Of a DNA stretch of 64,000 bases, positions 40,409 through 52,955 are shown piece by piece. The notes beneath the pieces are model-generated. The model saw only the letters and a list, made by a program, of their open reading frames with translations, had not been told where the DNA came from and made no database searches. Both the position numbers and the translations under genes were made by a program. The DNA lies in contig JAUYOG010000026.1 in the NCBI GenBank assembly GCA_030695945.1, positions 21,906 to 85,905 on the forward strand, given 5' to 3'. This DNA comes from Ramlibacter sp. (GTDB taxonomy: Bacteria; Pseudomonadota; Gammaproteobacteria; Burkholderiales; Burkholderiaceae_C). The stretch's first letter is position 1, and every line of letters starts with the position of its first letter.

Positions 40409-41409
40409 GCGGCGAGGTCCTTCTGTTCCTGCGGGCCAGCGGGCGCCGGCCACGGCGCACCGGCGAGGTCGCCGGGCCGGATGATGTAGTGCGGGCGGCG
40501 CTTGAGCTCGTCGTAGATGAGCGCGATATAGCTTCCGATGATGCCCAGGCTGAGCAGGATCAGGCTGCTGAAGATCACCTGCAGCAGGATCACCGTGCTG
40601 AAGCCGCTCAGGGCCAGACCCTGCAGCTTGTCGATCACGGCCTTGACGGCGAGCACCCCGCCCACGGCCAGGCCCACTGCGCCGAACGTCGTCACCAGGC
40701 CCAGCGGCGCCGACGAGAACGATGTGAGGTTGCGCCACGCGTATCGGGCGAGTGAGGCAAGGCTCCAGCTCGTCGCGCCGCCCGCGCGCGGGGCGACGTC
40801 GAACGGCACCTGCACGGTGGGAAACCCAAGCCAGCGCACGATGCCGCGGAAGAACCGGGCGCGCTCGCCCAGCGCCAGCGCCGCCACGACGACTTCGCGA
40901 TCGAGCAGCTTGTAGTCGGTGTCCTGGTCGAGCCGCAGCCCGGACATCCGCGTGAAGATGCTGTAGAACGTGCGGGCGGCGATGCGCCGCAGCGGGCCTT
41001 CGTCGCCGCGCGCGCGCTTGACCGCCTCCACCACCTTCGCGCCTTCGCGCCAGTGCCGCAGCATCTGCGCCATCAGCTCCGGCGGGTGCTGCAGGTCGGC
41101 GTCGATCACGATGACCGCCGAGGCGCCGGTGCGATCCAGCGCCTGCGCCAGGCCCGCATGGATCGCGGCTTCCTTGCCGAAGTTGCGGGTGAAACTGACG
41201 AAATGGATCGCCGGCTCCTGCGCGGCCAGCGCCGCCAGCGAGGCGCGCGAGCCATCCTTCGAGCCGTCATCGACGGCGATCAGTTCGACCATCGAGCCGG
41301 GCGCGGCTTCGCGCGCCTTGGCCAGGATTTCCGGCAGGCTGCGGGTGATCAGATCGGCCTCGTTGTACACCGGCACGACCAGCGCGATGCGCGGCGGATT
41401 GACACTCAC
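40405..41409 (-). CDS. Polyprenol-phosphate glycosyltransferase, GT2 (GtrB/DPM1-like)
   Basis: A 334-residue GT2 enzyme. The catalytic fold starts at IALVVPVYNEADLI, with AVDDGSKDGS, FGKEAAIHAGL and the metal motif VIDADLQHPPELM; RFFRGIVRWLGF follows. Two C-terminal membrane helices (VTTFGAVGLAVGGVLAVKAV and VILLQVIFSSLILLSLGIIGSY) match GtrB and related bactoprenol glucosyltransferases. It starts at a GTG at 41409 behind AAGGAG, overlapping the preceding gene. It probably makes an undecaprenyl-phosphate-linked monosaccharide for later transfer to O-antigen. Confidence 0.92.
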   Translation of the reverse strand: MSVNPPRIALVVPVYNEADLITRSLPEILAKAREAAPGSMVELIAVDDGSKDGSRASLAALAAQEPAIHFVSFTRNFGKEAAIHAGLAQALDRTGASAVIVIDADLQHPPELMAQMLRHWREGAKVVEAVKRARGDEGPLRRIAARTFYSIFTRMSGLRLDQDTDYKLLDREVVVAALALGERARFFRGIVRWLGFPTVQVPFDVAPRAGGATSWSLASLARYAWRNLTSFSSAPLGLVTTFGAVGLAVGGVLAVKAVIDKLQGLALSGFSTVILLQVIFSSLILLSLGIIGSYIALIYDELKRRPHYIIRPGDLAGAPWPAPAGPQEQKDLAA

Positions 41410-42794
41410 GGTTGCTCCTTCGGTGACGCGGCCAGCACGACGTCGTGGATGGCCTGGGCGGTCTGCGCCCAGCCCGGGGCCCGGAACCCGCGCGCGATGC
41501 GGTCGTTGCGCGCCTGCACTTCCTCCGGATGCTGCATGTAATGGCCCAGCCTGTCCACCCACGCAGGGAGGTCCCACGGGTCCAGGTATTCGGCCCACGT
41601 CCCGCCCGCTTCAGGCAGCGACGCGGCATTCGACACCAGGCAGAACTTGCCCCAAGCCAGGCTTTCCACGACGGGCAATCCCCAGCCCTCGTAGAGCGAG
41701 GGAAACACGGTGAACGCCGCGTGCCGGTAGAGCCACGCGAGTTCCCCATCGGATACGTGGTTGAGGCAGACGATGTCGCCCTGGGTGCGCGGATCGAGCT
41801 TCAGGTCGTTCATCAGGTCGTTGACGCCCCAGCCCTGCATACCGACGAACACCAGCCGGTGCGGCACCACGCCCCGGTCGCGCAGGCGGCTCCAGGCACG
41901 GTAAAGCACTTCATGGTTCTTGCGGCGTTCGATCGTGGAGACGTACAGCACGAACGGCCGCTCGTCCGCGTCATGCAGTCCGGGCGGCGCGCCCCCGTTT
42001 TCCGCCATCCGGATTTCCGACCCCAAAGTCACGACGTGCGTCGGAGGCACGGGCGCGCCCATGCCCCTCATGACGGCTTCGAAATCTCGCCGCGTGCATT
42101 CCGAGATGCACAGCACGGAGTCCGCGCACCACGCCAGCTCCGCGAGGTAAGAGCCGAAGCCCCCCGGCGACAGCACACCGACGAACAGCTGCGGAAACAG
42201 GACGGGAATCGCGTCGTAGCAGATCAGCGTGACGCGCAGCCCGAGTTCCTGCTTGACGCGGTAGAGGGCCTCGAGATTGAGGTATTCCCAATCGGCGCCC
42301 AGCGAAATCCAGCGGTCTCCCGGCCCGAACGCGGCGGGCGGCGGGCCCTGCGGTTCGCCGCCCGCGTGCGAGGCCGCGCGATGCGCCGCCCGCGCCTGCA
42401 GTCGCGCCTGCGAGTGCAACAGGTGGTGTTGCAGCCGGCGCACGCTCCCCGCGATCGCAGGGACCCATGAGTCGGGCAGGTAGGGCTTGGTGCGATGCCA
42501 GGCCCGCTTGGCGCGAAGCTTCCAGCCCGAAAGCTCGGCCCGAGCCACCGCAGGGGGCGGCGGCAGTGGCGCTGCCGCCACGGGCAATTGGAGGCGGGCG
42601 CGGACATCCGCTTCGCTCACCTCGGTAAACTGCTTGCGGGTGCGGTCGTAGATGCAGAAACGGACAGTCTCAGTGCCTTCCTGTCCGGCTCGCGCCAGCA
42701 GCCACAGGCAGTACTCACGCTCGACGCGGACGATGCCTACCGGCGGGCGATCCCAGTTCATCAGGGTCGATACATGCAACCACACCGCGGTCAT
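41406..42794 (-). CDS. Glycosyltransferase, GT4 family
   Basis: A 462-residue protein from the ATG at 42794, which overlaps the preceding gene by four bases (ATGA). The C-terminal half is a GT-B nucleotide-sugar domain: FVLYVSTIERRKNHEVLYRAW, HVSDGELAWLYRHAAFTVFPSLYEGWGLPVVESLAWGK with the E-x7-E motif, and NAASLPEAGG. The N-terminal half has a long Ala/Arg-rich insertion (about residues 75-150). Similar two-part proteins build mannan or rhamnan chains in ABC-exported O-antigen loci. The specificity is not visible. Confidence 0.88.
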   Translation of the reverse strand: MTAVWLHVSTLMNWDRPPVGIVRVEREYCLWLLARAGQEGTETVRFCIYDRTRKQFTEVSEADVRARLQLPVAAAPLPPPPAVARAELSGWKLRAKRAWHRTKPYLPDSWVPAIAGSVRRLQHHLLHSQARLQARAAHRAASHAGGEPQGPPPAAFGPGDRWISLGADWEYLNLEALYRVKQELGLRVTLICYDAIPVLFPQLFVGVLSPGGFGSYLAELAWCADSVLCISECTRRDFEAVMRGMGAPVPPTHVVTLGSEIRMAENGGAPPGLHDADERPFVLYVSTIERRKNHEVLYRAWSRLRDRGVVPHRLVFVGMQGWGVNDLMNDLKLDPRTQGDIVCLNHVSDGELAWLYRHAAFTVFPSLYEGWGLPVVESLAWGKFCLVSNAASLPEAGGTWAEYLDPWDLPAWVDRLGHYMQHPEEVQARNDRIARGFRAPGWAQTAQAIHDVVLAASPKEQP

Positions 42795-44005
42795 GGCACG
42801 GCCTTCTTGTTGGCCAGCGCGTCGCACAGCGCGGCCAGCGTCTTCGGCCAGCCCAGCGATTCGCGCCGGAGGGAGGCCGGCGCCTCGGGCGCGGGCTGGG
42901 GTTCACCGAGGGACCTGCGTACCGCGTCCGCGAAGTCGGCACCGGGCCGCACGATGCGCAGGCCGGGCAGGTCCGACAGGTGCTCGAAGCCGCGCATCGC
43001 CAGCGGCGTGGCCACCACGTGCCGGCCCGAGTAGAGCGCTTCGGCGGTCTTGAGGTTGGACCCGCCACCCGATGTCACGGGCAGCAGGAAGGTGTGGGCG
43101 AGATCACGGACCGCCGACAGGTCATCGATGTCCAGCACCCCCAGTGTCACCGTGCGGCGTTCGTTCAGGGGCTGCCAGCGCTTGAACCATTCGGTTTGCG
43201 TGACGAACTCGCCCACATGGCCTGCGAGAACGATGCGTTGCACCGGCGACAACCCGGCCAGGCTCGCGCCGAAAGATTCGCACAGCCCCTGGATATTCGG
43301 CGGATGTGCGCTGGCGACATAAAGGGCGAACCGACCGGGGCCGATGCGTTCGCGCCAGCGCTCTCGAGTGCTCTCGTCGCTGCGCCAGGGCGTGACGCCA
43401 TTGCCGGCCAGCACGACGGGGGCGGACGTCCATGCGGAGAGCGCCTGCGCGTCTTCGTTCGTGACGGCCGCGACCACCGCGGCTTCCTGCGCGCACCGCC
43501 GCTCCAGCGCCAGCACTGCACCGCTGATCTCTTCCTCTTCGGGCGCGCGGTGCTGGCGCAGGATGGCGCGCTTGAGTTCGTGTTCGATGTTCTGCGATCC
43601 GTACACCAGGTCGAAAGGGCCGATGGCCGCGCGATCGCGCAACCGGTGCACCACGGGCAGCAGCCAGGGTTGCTCCAGGTGGACGAAGTCGACCTTCCCC
43701 GCGTGCCGCTCCAGACCGGCAAGGGCGTGGGTGTCCGCGGCGGCGACGTCGCCGGCGGACAGGTCCTCGACGAACGCATTGGGCTTTCCGTGCCAGCTGT
43801 GCAGCGCCGGGATCGGCAGGGCGACATCGGCCGGGCCGAGAGCCGACTGGGTGTAGAAATCGTGAGCCGGGAAGAAGCTGGCCTGCGCGACCTGGAAACC
43901 ACGCGCCCGGTACGCGGCCACGATGCTCGAGAGCCGAACCTGCCCGCCGTGGCGAGGATTCACCGCCGGATACGAACCCAGCACGAGGACGCGCAACACC
44001 GTCAT
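42791..44005 (-). CDS. Glycosyltransferase, GT-B fold
   Basis: A 404-residue protein. Its start, VLRVLVLGSYPAVNPRHGGQVRLSSIVAAYRARG, has the glycine loop of GT4-like enzymes. The C-terminal domain shows FALYVASAHPPNIQGL, LAHTFLLPVTSGGGSNLKTAEALYSGRHVVATPLAMRGFEHL and closing helices. The acceptor site and sugar are unknown. It is tightly packed, overlapping both neighbours by four bases, inside the Wzm/Wzt operon, so it should act on the same chain. Confidence 0.87.
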   Translation of the reverse strand: MTVLRVLVLGSYPAVNPRHGGQVRLSSIVAAYRARGFQVAQASFFPAHDFYTQSALGPADVALPIPALHSWHGKPNAFVEDLSAGDVAAADTHALAGLERHAGKVDFVHLEQPWLLPVVHRLRDRAAIGPFDLVYGSQNIEHELKRAILRQHRAPEEEEISGAVLALERRCAQEAAVVAAVTNEDAQALSAWTSAPVVLAGNGVTPWRSDESTRERWRERIGPGRFALYVASAHPPNIQGLCESFGASLAGLSPVQRIVLAGHVGEFVTQTEWFKRWQPLNERRTVTLGVLDIDDLSAVRDLAHTFLLPVTSGGGSNLKTAEALYSGRHVVATPLAMRGFEHLSDLPGLRIVRPGADFADAVRRSLGEPQPAPEAPASLRRESLGWPKTLAALCDALANKKAVP

Positions 44006-45087
44006 GCGGCCACTGCCGTGGGCTTGCGCGCGACGACGGCGCAGTCGCGCCCCTGCGTCATCAGGGCGCGCAGCGTCGGGTCGGCGATGTCGTGGCCGTC
44101 TTCGGCGGGCGGGTTCAGGCGCAACAGCGCTTCGAGCTCCAGCCCGGCGTCGCGCACCACCACTTCAAGGAGCGCGGGCGGCAGCGGCCGCACGTGCGTC
44201 GGGTCGAGCCAGAACGTCTGCGTGGCCACGATGACGTTCTCGGGGTTGGGAGTTTCCATGATCAACCGGCCACCGGGCGCCAAAACGCGGCGCGCCTCCT
44301 GCACCAGCCGCAGCAGCACGCCGAAAGGCAGGTGCTCGATGACGTGGAAGGACGTCACGGCCGCGAGGCTGCCTTCCGGCTGCGCCTGCAGCCACTCGAG
44401 CGCGTCGGCGTGGTGGACGTCCAGGCCCCGGGCCCTCATGCCCTCCACGTTCGGCGCGTTGAGGTCCACGCCTGTCGCGGTCACGCCCCACTCGCCCAGA
44501 AGCTCCAGCCACTCGCCGCGGCCGCACCCCAGGTCGGCCACGGGGCCGGGGGGCAGGTCCAGGAGCCAGCGCCGGTACGCGCCAAGGCGGGCTCGCAGGT
44601 CTTCGGCGGATCCGCGGAAGTGATGTTCGAGGGTGGGATAAAAGCCTTCCTGCGCGGCCGCGGCGCCCGCGGGCACGGCAGCGCCCGGCGCCCCCGCGGA
44701 CCGCTGCAAGCGGTCGAGGGCTGCGCCCAGCGCGCTGACCTGGTTGCGCGTCCACTCCGCTTCGCGCCGCGCGTCTTCGGCGCCCGCCCTCACGGCGCGG
44801 GCGGTCGATGCTGCCTGGTCATACAGCTCGGCGGCCTGGGCGCCCGCAGCGGCCTGGTGAGCGTGAAGCTCGGCCTGCACGCCGCGCAGGTAACTATGCA
44901 GCTCGCCGGATCGCTGCTCGGCCGCGGTCAACACTCGCATGATTTCATCCGTCCTGACACTCGCGGCGTCTTGCCGGGCATCCGCGGCGTCCTGCCGGGC
45001 ATCCAGCCGGGCGGCGAGCGCGTCCAGGCGCGTCGGCCCGAAACGCAGGAAGCGCAGCATTTCGGCGAGTTTGCGCAGGACGAACAT
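44002..45087 (-). CDS. Class I SAM-dependent methyltransferase with N-terminal coiled coil
   Basis: A 361-residue protein. Residues about 15-130 are Ala/Glu/Arg/Gln-rich and predicted coiled coil with short repeats (LDARQDAADARQDA). The C-terminal domain is a methyltransferase: VADLGCGRGEWLELLGEWG (SAM motif I), TGVDLNAPNVEGM, HADALEWLQ and FHVIEHLPFGVLLRLVQEARRVLAPGG. It lies directly after wzt, whose product has a carbohydrate-recognition domain. By analogy with WbdD of O8/O9a E. coli it may cap the chain end with a methyl group to stop elongation and mark it for export. It lacks a visible kinase domain. Confidence 0.85.
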   Translation of the reverse strand: MFVLRKLAEMLRFLRFGPTRLDALAARLDARQDAADARQDAASVRTDEIMRVLTAAEQRSGELHSYLRGVQAELHAHQAAAGAQAAELYDQAASTARAVRAGAEDARREAEWTRNQVSALGAALDRLQRSAGAPGAAVPAGAAAAQEGFYPTLEHHFRGSAEDLRARLGAYRRWLLDLPPGPVADLGCGRGEWLELLGEWGVTATGVDLNAPNVEGMRARGLDVHHADALEWLQAQPEGSLAAVTSFHVIEHLPFGVLLRLVQEARRVLAPGGRLIMETPNPENVIVATQTFWLDPTHVRPLPPALLEVVVRDAGLELEALLRLNPPAEDGHDIADPTLRALMTQGRDCAVVARKPTAVAA

Positions 45088-46316
45088 CACCTCACCCCCG
45101 CCGGGGCAGCCACCGATGCCGTCGCGCCGAGCGAGCACGGACCAATGGAGATGGGCCCGTTCGCGGGCAGCACCTGGAATGTGAGGCAGCGGTCCCACCA
45201 GTCGTAATTGCCGGCGGGGTGCTCGGCCCCCGCATGGGCGGCGACAGTCAGGCTGTAGTAACCGCAACCCAGGTGGAAGCCATGCAGGTCCCATGTGAGC
45301 TCGAACATCCCTGGCTCGTGCGGCAGGGCCACGCCGTGATGATGGGTGTTGGTGCCGAACACGTCGTTGCCGAGGCGGTCCCGGATCAGGATTCCGAGCG
45401 TGAGGTCGGCGACAGCGCGCTTGACCTGCAGGCGCAGCACCAGCTGCGCGGGCACTTCGCTCACCAGCACCTGGCGCGGCTGGCCGTCCTGGCGCAGTTC
45501 CACCGATTCGATGTGCACCTCGCCGGTCCCGGCCCGGCGTCCCTCGCCCTGCTCGGACACCGGCAGCGCCTCGTATTCGCGGCTCATGTCCGGCGCCAGC
45601 AGCATGTTGTACGTTTCCAGCACCATCGACGGCGGCCCGTCCTCCAGCACGCGGCCGTCGTGCAACAGGATGGCTCGAGAGCACAGGCTGCGGATCGACG
45701 TGGGGTCATGCGACACCAGCACCACCGCAGCGCCCCCCTCGCGCATCGCGCGGATGCGTTCATAGCACTTGTGCTGGAAATACGCATCGCCAACGGCCAG
45801 CGCCTCGTCCACCACCAGGATGTCCGGCTGCACCGCCGTCGCGGCGCTGAAGGCCACCCGCATCTGCATGCCCGATGAATAAGTGTGGACCGGCTGGTCG
45901 AAGTACGCGCCGATCTCCGCGAATTCCTCGATAGCGGGCATCAGTTCGCGCACCTGCTGCTCGGGCAAGCCTTGCAGCAGCGCCATCTGGCGCGCATTCT
46001 CGCGGCCACTGAACTCGGGGTGGAAGCCCACGCCGAGTTCGAGGATCGCCGACACGAGGCCGCGGCGCTCGATCGCGCCCGTGGTGGGCAGTTGCACGCC
46101 GGTGAGCAGCTTGAGCAGCGTGCTCTTGCCCGCGCCGTTGCGCCCAACCAGACCGACGGCCTCGCCGGGCGCGACGTCGAATGTCAGCTCGCGCAGCACC
46201 CAGTGCGGCACGTGGGTCTGCGTCCCCGTGAGCACTTCGCGCAGTTGCGCCCAGCGGCCGGGGTAGCGCCTGAAACACTTGCCCACGCCGCGGGCCGAGA
46301 GGATAGGCTGGCTCAT
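45087..46316 (-). CDS. wzt: O-polysaccharide ABC exporter ATP-binding protein
   Basis: A 409-residue ATPase. The ATPase part (about residues 1-245) has Walker A VGRNGAGKST, signature TYSSGMQMRVAFS, Walker B ILVVDEALAVGD and the His of LVSHDPTS. A 160-residue C-terminal beta domain follows (VHIESVELRQDGQPRQVLVSEVPAQ to CLTFQVLP), the type that reads a terminal chain modification in Wzt of O8/O9a. The ATG is at 46316, six bases after wzm. This domain implies that the exported chain is capped before export, in keeping with the methyltransferase gene next to it. Confidence 0.93.
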   Translation of the reverse strand: MSQPILSARGVGKCFRRYPGRWAQLREVLTGTQTHVPHWVLRELTFDVAPGEAVGLVGRNGAGKSTLLKLLTGVQLPTTGAIERRGLVSAILELGVGFHPEFSGRENARQMALLQGLPEQQVRELMPAIEEFAEIGAYFDQPVHTYSSGMQMRVAFSAATAVQPDILVVDEALAVGDAYFQHKCYERIRAMREGGAAVVLVSHDPTSIRSLCSRAILLHDGRVLEDGPPSMVLETYNMLLAPDMSREYEALPVSEQGEGRRAGTGEVHIESVELRQDGQPRQVLVSEVPAQLVLRLQVKRAVADLTLGILIRDRLGNDVFGTNTHHHGVALPHEPGMFELTWDLHGFHLGCGYYSLTVAAHAGAEHPAGNYDWWDRCLTFQVLPANGPISIGPCSLGATASVAAPAGVR

Positions 46317-46321
46317 CGGGT

Positions 46322-47137
46322 TCAGATCTCGTCGCGGATCAGGCCGCGGTTGCGATACATGAGCCGCAGCGAAAACAGGAGCGCCACGACCGAGAACGCG
46401 ACCACGCCGGCCACGCCCCTCCAGGGCACGCCCACGCCAGGGCTGATCACGACGTTCTGGTAACCCTGCACGATAGGCATCATCAGGTTCCACTGCAGGA
46501 GCTCCTGGCTCCAACCCGGGAGCGCAGAGAGCGGGTAGACGATCGCGGACATCCAGAACCACACCTGCAGCACCAGAGGCACCGCCAGCCCCACGTCGCG
46601 AAAGAACACCTGAAGCACGGCAAGCCCGAGGCCGAGGCCCACGGCGAGCAAGCCCTGGGCCAGCAGCAACGGGACATACTGCAGCGCGGTCCACCCGGGC
46701 CACAGACCCACCGCCAGCAACAGGGCCGCGAAGAGCCCCATCTGCACCGCCATGCCGAACCCGGTGACCAGCACGTCGACGGCGAGCAGCGCATACCAGG
46801 GCACCGCGGTTTTCTTGAGCAGGGTGGCATGGTTGGTGAACAGGCCCACGACGCGCGAAAGCAGGTCGGAGAACCACTGCCACGTGAGCAGGCCCGCGCA
46901 CAGGAAGATGGCGTATGTGTAGGGGCCGAGGTCCGGCAAGCCTGCGCCGCGCATGAGGCGGCTGAACACCAGCGTGTAGATCCCGATCAGGACGGCGGGC
47001 GGCACCACCAGCCAGGCCCAGCCGAACAGCGAGCGTGAATAACGCGAACGGATTTCACGCACCACCGAAGCGAGAATGAAGCCGCGCCAAGTCCAGACCT
47101 GAGCGCCGCCTCGAAGGAGGATGGAATGCGAAATCAT
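46322..47137 (-). CDS. wzm: O-polysaccharide ABC exporter permease
   Basis: A 271-residue membrane protein of the ABC-2 type with six helices. Family features are REIRSRYSRSLFGWAWLVVPPAVLIGIYTLVF near the N-terminus, FLCAGLLTWQWFSDLLSR and FFRDVGLAVPLVLQVWFWMSAIVYPLSALP. I use the ATG at 47137 (MISHSILL); the frame is open 36 codons further up. It is the first gene of a minus-strand operon reaching to the acyltransferase at 37360. Its start is 102 bases from the divergent cyclase gene, leaving room for two promoters. Confidence 0.93.
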   Translation of the reverse strand: MISHSILLRGGAQVWTWRGFILASVVREIRSRYSRSLFGWAWLVVPPAVLIGIYTLVFSRLMRGAGLPDLGPYTYAIFLCAGLLTWQWFSDLLSRVVGLFTNHATLLKKTAVPWYALLAVDVLVTGFGMAVQMGLFAALLLAVGLWPGWTALQYVPLLLAQGLLAVGLGLGLAVLQVFFRDVGLAVPLVLQVWFWMSAIVYPLSALPGWSQELLQWNLMMPIVQGYQNVVISPGVGVPWRGVAGVVAFSVVALLFSLRLMYRNRGLIRDEI

Positions 47138-47239
47138 GTAGGAGGGCGCCAGAACGCGAAGGGCGACGCAGTATAACCGTTGCCCTTCGCGCTTTTCCCT
47201 CTGGGAGGGGCCCCCAACTGCGCTTAGGATGCGCACATC

Positions 47240-49104
47240 TTGCAAAAACTTCAGCCCTTCGTGCCGTCACTCGCGACGCCCGCGGGACGCGGCACCGCCC
47301 GCCGCATGCTGCTGTCCGCCTCCGCCGCGGCGCTGGTGGCGGCCTGCGTCTGGCTGCTTCCCGGGCTGCGGCTGCTGGAGGAACGCAGCCGCGACGCGCT
47401 GACGCTCCTGGCCGCGTCGAACGAGCCGGTGGCGGGCGTGATCGTGATCGACATCGGCGAGGAGTCGCTCGAGAGCCTCGGTATGTGGCCGTGGAGCCGC
47501 AGCCAGCTGGCGGACCTGGTCGAGGAACTGGTCGGCCCGCTGGGGGCGCGCGGCGTGGCGCTGGACATGGTCCTGCCCGAAGCGGCGGACGCGGCCGGCG
47601 ACGCGCGGCTGGCCTCGCTCGCGATGCACGCGCCGCTGACTCTCGCGCATGTGCTCGACTTCGCGGATCGCCCGGCTTCGATCACGGTCGGCGCGCTCGC
47701 CGGCGGCAAGCCTGCCGCCATGGCGCCGCCGTCCGTCGCGCAGGCCAGGGGTTATGTGGCGAACCACGCCGGGCTGCGGGGGGCGCGCTGCGTCGGGCAC
47801 ATCGGCGTGCGGCCGGATGCCGACGGCATTCTGCGGCGGGTGCATGTGCAGGCGCTGGCGGCGCAGCGCCTCTATTCGACGCTGTCGCTGGCGTTGCTCG
47901 AATGCGCTGCGCCGGTGGCGGCGCAGCGGGCGGTCGCGGGGCTGGGCCCGATGGACGGCGGCGAGTGGCGCCTGCCGTTTCGCCAGCCCGTGACCGCGTT
48001 CGAGACGCTGCCCGCGCAGGCCGTGCTGAAGGACGGCGTCGACCCGGCGCAAGTGCGCGGCCGCCTCGTGTTGATCGGGTCTTCGGCCGTCGGGCTGAGC
48101 GACTATGTCGCGACGCCGCTGCAGCCGGTGACGGCGGGCGTGCTCGTGCACGCCCAGATGCTGGCCGAACTGCTGGAGGCGGAACGCAACCCGGCAGGCG
48201 GATGGCGAACGAGCGCGCCGGCCCTTTCGGTGGCCGCGCTGGCCGCCGGGGCCTTGCTGCTGGGCATGGCACTGCGCGCGGGGGTCCGCATTGGATTGGC
48301 TGCGCTGCTGGTCCTCGTCGCCGGTTGGCTGGCCCTGTGCGCGATCGGCTTCGGTCGCGGATGGAGTCCCGCAGTACTGCCGCCCGTCCTCGGACTGTAC
48401 GCATTCGCCGTCACCTGGGTCGCGCTGGATTTCATCGAAGCGCGCCGGGTGTCGCGGCGGATCATGAACACCCTGTCCCATTACGTGGCGGAGCCGGTGC
48501 TGAAGTTGCTGGTCAGGCAGGGCCTGGAGCGCACGCTCGCCCCTTCGCGCCAGGAGATCACGGTACTGGTCGCCGACATGGCGGGCTACACCAAGCTCAC
48601 GGCCGAGTCGTCCCTGGAAGCGAGCGCCAGCCTGACAACCGAGTTTCTCGAAGCGATTACCGGCCCTGTCCTGGGCAGCGGCGCCACGCTCGACCGCTAC
48701 ACCGGCGACGGGCTGATCGCGTTCTGGGGCGCACCGCTGGCGCGCAAGGACCATGCCGCCTGTGCCGTGCAAGCGGCATGGAAGATGCTGGAAGCCGTGA
48801 AAGCGCTGAACGAGGCCCGGGCCGCCCGCGGCGCCGTGCCGCTCGCGATGCGCATCGGGATCGAGAGCGGGGAGGCGCTGGTCGGCGATCTCGGCAGCTC
48901 GGTGCGCAGCGTCTACACCGCCGTGGGCACCTGCATCAACCTCGCCTCGCGCCTGCAGGAGGTCGCGCGCGACATCGGCGAAGTGGTCGTCGTAGGCCCG
49001 CAGGCGCACAGCATGCTGGCGGGCCAGCCGCTGCGGCCGCTGGGCGCCACTGCCGTGCGCGGCATGGACCACCCCATCGATATCTACGCCCTGAAGCTTC
49101 ATTG

Positions 49105-49105
<1 letters not shown>
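47240..49105 (+). CDS. CHASE2-domain adenylate/guanylate cyclase
   Basis: A 621-residue membrane enzyme. After a first helix (residues about 25-42) an extracytoplasmic CHASE2 domain covers about 45-330 (VIVIDIGEESLESLGMWPWSR, GARGVALDMVLPE). Three membrane helices follow, then a class III cyclase domain (about 435-600) with metal-binding Asp residues in VLVADMAGYTK and RYTGDGLIAFWGAP. It should make cAMP in response to a periplasmic cue. The start may be the TTG at 47240 after AGGA, a GTG at 47261 or the ATG at 47306. A CRP-type regulator is encoded 3 kb away. Confidence 0.88.
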
Positions 49106-52138
<3,033 letters not shown>

Positions 52139-52204
52139 GGTATTCTTAATGTCCGATAAACAGCCAAGTTTAACAATGCACCACCGCCGGGCAGCCCCTC
52201 AGCC

Positions 52205-52942
52205 ATGAAGTCCCAAATTGACCTGCCGACCGCCGTGCTCAGGCTCGGCAAGCTGCCGCTGCTCGCCGGCGTCGACAAGGAGACGCTGGGCAAGGTTGCG
52301 GCCGCGGTGACCTGGCGCGAGGTAAAGAAGCGCGAACCGGTGCTCTTCAAGGGCTCCTCGGGCGACCACCTGCTGTTTCTGGTGGAGGGACGCCTGCAGG
52401 TGCTGGACGTCACGGAGAGCGGGCGCGAGATCGGCCTGAACCTGCTGACGGCCGGGGATTATTTCGGCGAGCTGTCCATCATCGACGGCGAGCCCCGCTC
52501 CGCTTCGGTGATCGCCATGGACAACTCCCTGGTGGCCCTGCTGCCCAAGGCCCAGGCCTGGGAGCTCTTCCGGCGCGACCCGCTCGTGGCCGAGCGCGTC
52601 CTGCTGGGCCTGGCACGCAAGCTTCGCAATGCCTCCATCTACCAGACCATCCTCTGCCTGCCCAATGCCTCCCAGCGGGTGTTCGCGCTGCTGCAGCGCC
52701 TGTGCAAGGTGGCGCCGGGCGGCCTGGTGGTGATCGACTTCCCGCCCAAGCAGCAGGAGCTGGCGATCATGGCCAACACCAGCCGGGAGACTGTCTCGCG
52801 CGCCACCAAGGTGCTGACCGATGCCCGCATCGTCGAAAAGGACAACCATCGCATGATCGTGCGCGACCCCAAGGCGCTCGAGCGCTTCGCGTTGAACGAC
52901 GTCGTCGCGCCGCCGCTCAATACCGTGGCCCGGCGCAAATAG
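52205..52942 (+). CDS. Crp/Fnr family regulator with CRP-like cAMP and DNA-recognition residues
   Basis: A 245-residue regulator. The cyclic-nucleotide domain has the cassette FGELSIIDGEPRSASV, with Glu89 and Arg98-Ser99 in the positions that bind cAMP in E. coli CRP. There is no cysteine cluster for an iron-sulphur centre. The HTH near residues 184-205 reads SRETVSR, keeping the Arg, Glu and Arg that read TGTGA in E. coli CRP (here Arg194, Glu195, Arg199). It ends 13 bases from the convergent manC stop. It is a good partner for the CRP-type site before the S-layer-like gene. Confidence 0.9.
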   Translation: MKSQIDLPTAVLRLGKLPLLAGVDKETLGKVAAAVTWREVKKREPVLFKGSSGDHLLFLVEGRLQVLDVTESGREIGLNLLTAGDYFGELSIIDGEPRSASVIAMDNSLVALLPKAQAWELFRRDPLVAERVLLGLARKLRNASIYQTILCLPNASQRVFALLQRLCKVAPGGLVVIDFPPKQQELAIMANTSRETVSRATKVLTDARIVEKDNHRMIVRDPKALERFALNDVVAPPLNTVARRK

Positions 52943-52955
52943 CACCGGGCGGGGT

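Noticed and set aside
47485..49104. Extension of the glycosyltransferase at 49105 upstream through the cyclase
   Set aside because: The frame is open but the translation there is Arg/Gly-rich shadow sequence; the real start is the ATG at 49105, coupled to the cyclase stop.
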